From Burkholderiales bacterium (GTDB lineage Bacteria; Pseudomonadota; Gammaproteobacteria; Burkholderiales; Burkholderiaceae_D), in assembly GCA_016177875.1 (NCBI GenBank), contig JACOUL010000033.1, forward strand, positions 124,001 to 188,000: a stretch of 64,000 nucleotides of DNA, written 5' to 3'. Positions 62,823-64,000 of the stretch are shown here, piece by piece. Each line of letters starts with the position of its first letter. The first letter of the stretch is position 1. The notes beneath the pieces were generated by a model, which saw only the letters and a program-made list of their open reading frames with translations, did no database searches and was not told where the DNA came from. Both the position numbers and the translations under genes were made by a program.

Positions 62823-64000
62823 TTACTTCTTAGTCTTGACCGGCCGCTGCCAGCCTGCGACCGACACTTGCTTGGGGCGTGAGACAGTCAGCTGTCCTGC
62901 CGGCGCATCCTTGGTGAGCGTCGTGCCCGCACCCAGCGTCGCCCCTTTGCCGACTGTAACAGGCGCCACCAATTGCGTATCGCTGCCGATGAAGACATCG
63001 TCTTCGATCACGGTGCGATGCTTGTTCGCGCCATCGTAATTGCAGGTGATCGTCCCGGCGCCGACATTTACGCGCGAACCGACGGTAGCATCGCCTACAT
63101 AGGCCAAATGATTGGCTTTGCTGTGCGCGGCAATGTGCGAATTTTTGACTTCGACGAAATTGCCGATGTGGACATCCTCGGCCAACTCCGTGCCGGGACG
63201 CAGGCGGGCATAGGGTCCGATGACGGAGTCCGCGCCGATGACTGCTTCTTCGATATGGCAAAACGGCTTGATCACCGCGCCACGAGCGATCTTCGCATCT
63301 TTAATGACGCAATTGGCACCGATGCTCACGCCATCTTCGAGCTGCACCTTCCCTTCAAAAACGCAGTTGACGTCGATCGTCACGTCGCGTCCGCATGTCA
63401 AACTGCCGCGCACATCGATGCGATTCGGGTCGGCCAAGGTGACCCCTTGTTCCAGCAAGCGATCGGCAACATTGCGCTGATAAATCCGTTCGAGATCCGC
63501 CAATTGGCTTTTGCTGTTGACACCCAGCGTTTCCCATACGGCATCCGGCTGGGCCGAGCGCACCGGCAAGCCATCGGCAACAGCCTGAGCGACTATATCG
63601 GTCAAATAGTATTCGCCTTGCGCATTGTCGTTCGACAGCGTGGCCAGCCATTTTTTCAGCAAAACGGTCGGCACCACCATGATGCCGCTATTCACTTCGC
63701 AGATAGCACGCTCTGCTTCGCTCGCATCCTTTTGTTCGACGATGCGCACGATATGGCCGCACTCGCGCACGATGCGGCCGTAGCCGGTCGGGTCATTCAG
63801 TTCGACGGTTAGGATCGACAACTTATCGCCGCCGGAATTGTCCAATAAGCGCTGCAGCGTGCGCGCTGAAATAAGAGGCACATCGCCGTACAATACCAAG
63901 GTCGGCACCGTATCCTTGAGGTAGGGGACGGCTTGCATCACTGCATGACCGGTACCGAGCTGCGGTTCCTGTTTGGCGAATTCCAAGTCGGAAGACTTGA
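62823..64000 (-). CDS. glmU: GlmU, UDP-GlcNAc pyrophosphorylase/acetyltransferase, N-terminus beyond right edge
   Basis: Frame open through the right edge, so the N-terminal nucleotide-binding signature is missing. Visible are [10 protein letters not shown] and VLYGDVPLI of the uridyltransferase domain, then the left-handed beta-helix acetyltransferase with hexapeptide repeats ([24 protein letters not shown]) and the active-site [10 protein letters not shown] segment, ending VKTKK. About 390 of an expected ~455 residues are present. Confidence 0.97.
   Translation of the reverse strand, partial: KSSDLEFAKQEPQLGTGHAVMQAVPYLKDTVPTLVLYGDVPLISARTLQRLLDNSGGDKLSILTVELNDPTGYGRIVRECGHIVRIVEQKDASEAERAICEVNSGIMVVPTVLLKKWLATLSNDNAQGEYYLTDIVAQAVADGLPVRSAQPDAVWETLGVNSKSQLADLERIYQRNVADRLLEQGVTLADPNRIDVRGSLTCGRDVTIDVNCVFEGKVQLEDGVSIGANCVIKDAKIARGAVIKPFCHIEEAVIGADSVIGPYARLRPGTELAEDVHIGNFVEVKNSHIAAHSKANHLAYVGDATVGSRVNVGAGTITCNYDGANKHRTVIEDDVFIGSDTQLVAPVTVGKGATLGAGTTLTKDAPAGQLTVSRPKQVSVAGWQRPVKTKK

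Overview
The window looks like a beta-proteobacterial chromosome (order Burkholderiales, probably Oxalobacteraceae). This rests on the Burkholderia-type porin, the family of PAS/CHASE/Cache hybrid histidine kinases, the glmU-lrp-glmS neighbourhood and LexA boxes of the CTGT-N8-ACAG type. No 16S or other taxonomic marker is present, so the assignment is an inference.

Layout. (1) 1-19.3 kb is a GC-rich signalling region. A minus-strand operon encodes a periplasmic solute-binding protein, two hybrid histidine kinases and a pseudokinase/AAA protein that runs off the left edge. It sits beside a REC-GGDEF-EAL regulator, two further hybrid kinases on the plus strand and a porin. (2) 19.69-60.25 kb is a Tn7-like transposon of about 40.6 kb. 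It is bounded by 34-bp imperfect inverted repeats (29/34 identical) and inserted just downstream of glmS, the classical attTn7 position. Next to the end distal to glmS it carries tnsA, tnsB, tnsC and a TnsD; a second TniQ/TnsD-like selector lies next to the glmS-proximal end. (3) 60.27-64 kb is core DNA: glmS, an Lrp/AsnC regulator and the C-terminal part of glmU.

The cargo is a defence and competition island. 26-34 kb holds DUF3800 proteins, a GIY-YIG/DUF4357 nuclease paired with a PD-(D/E)xK-like protein, an HNH nuclease and two further nuclease-like proteins. The last two lie downstream of a LexA-controlled umuDC operon. 35.8-38 kb has an acetyltransferase, an AAA ATPase and a tandem-HTH protein. 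38-45 kb is a one-way series of small genes resembling immunity proteins (SUKH/SMI1-KNR4, YwqK, DUF1963, Imm22 and others). Several are separated by sequences with attC-like boxes, so I read the block as an integrase-less cassette array (CALIN). 45.6-47 kb holds four small ORFs that all begin MKxRx(K/R)K(K/R), next to an AbrB-type antitoxin and a HigA-like relic. 47-50 kb has a lipoprotein/secreted protein pair and an XRE regulator with a cyclodeaminase-like protein. 50-54 kb is a Gabija-like pair (class 2 OLD nuclease plus UvrD-like helicase). 54.4-57.9 kb is a DUF5131 three-Cys-motif protein with two TcmP partners, one of them frameshifted, behind a second strong LexA box. A DUF6471 regulator and the second TniQ are divergently transcribed around two identical palindromes.

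Most notable: two target selectors on one Tn7-like element with the tns end turned away from glmS; two SOS-controlled cargo modules; an orphan-immunity cassette array inside a Tn7-like transposon; and the small basic-leader ORF family. No CRISPR array, tRNA or rRNA was recognised.
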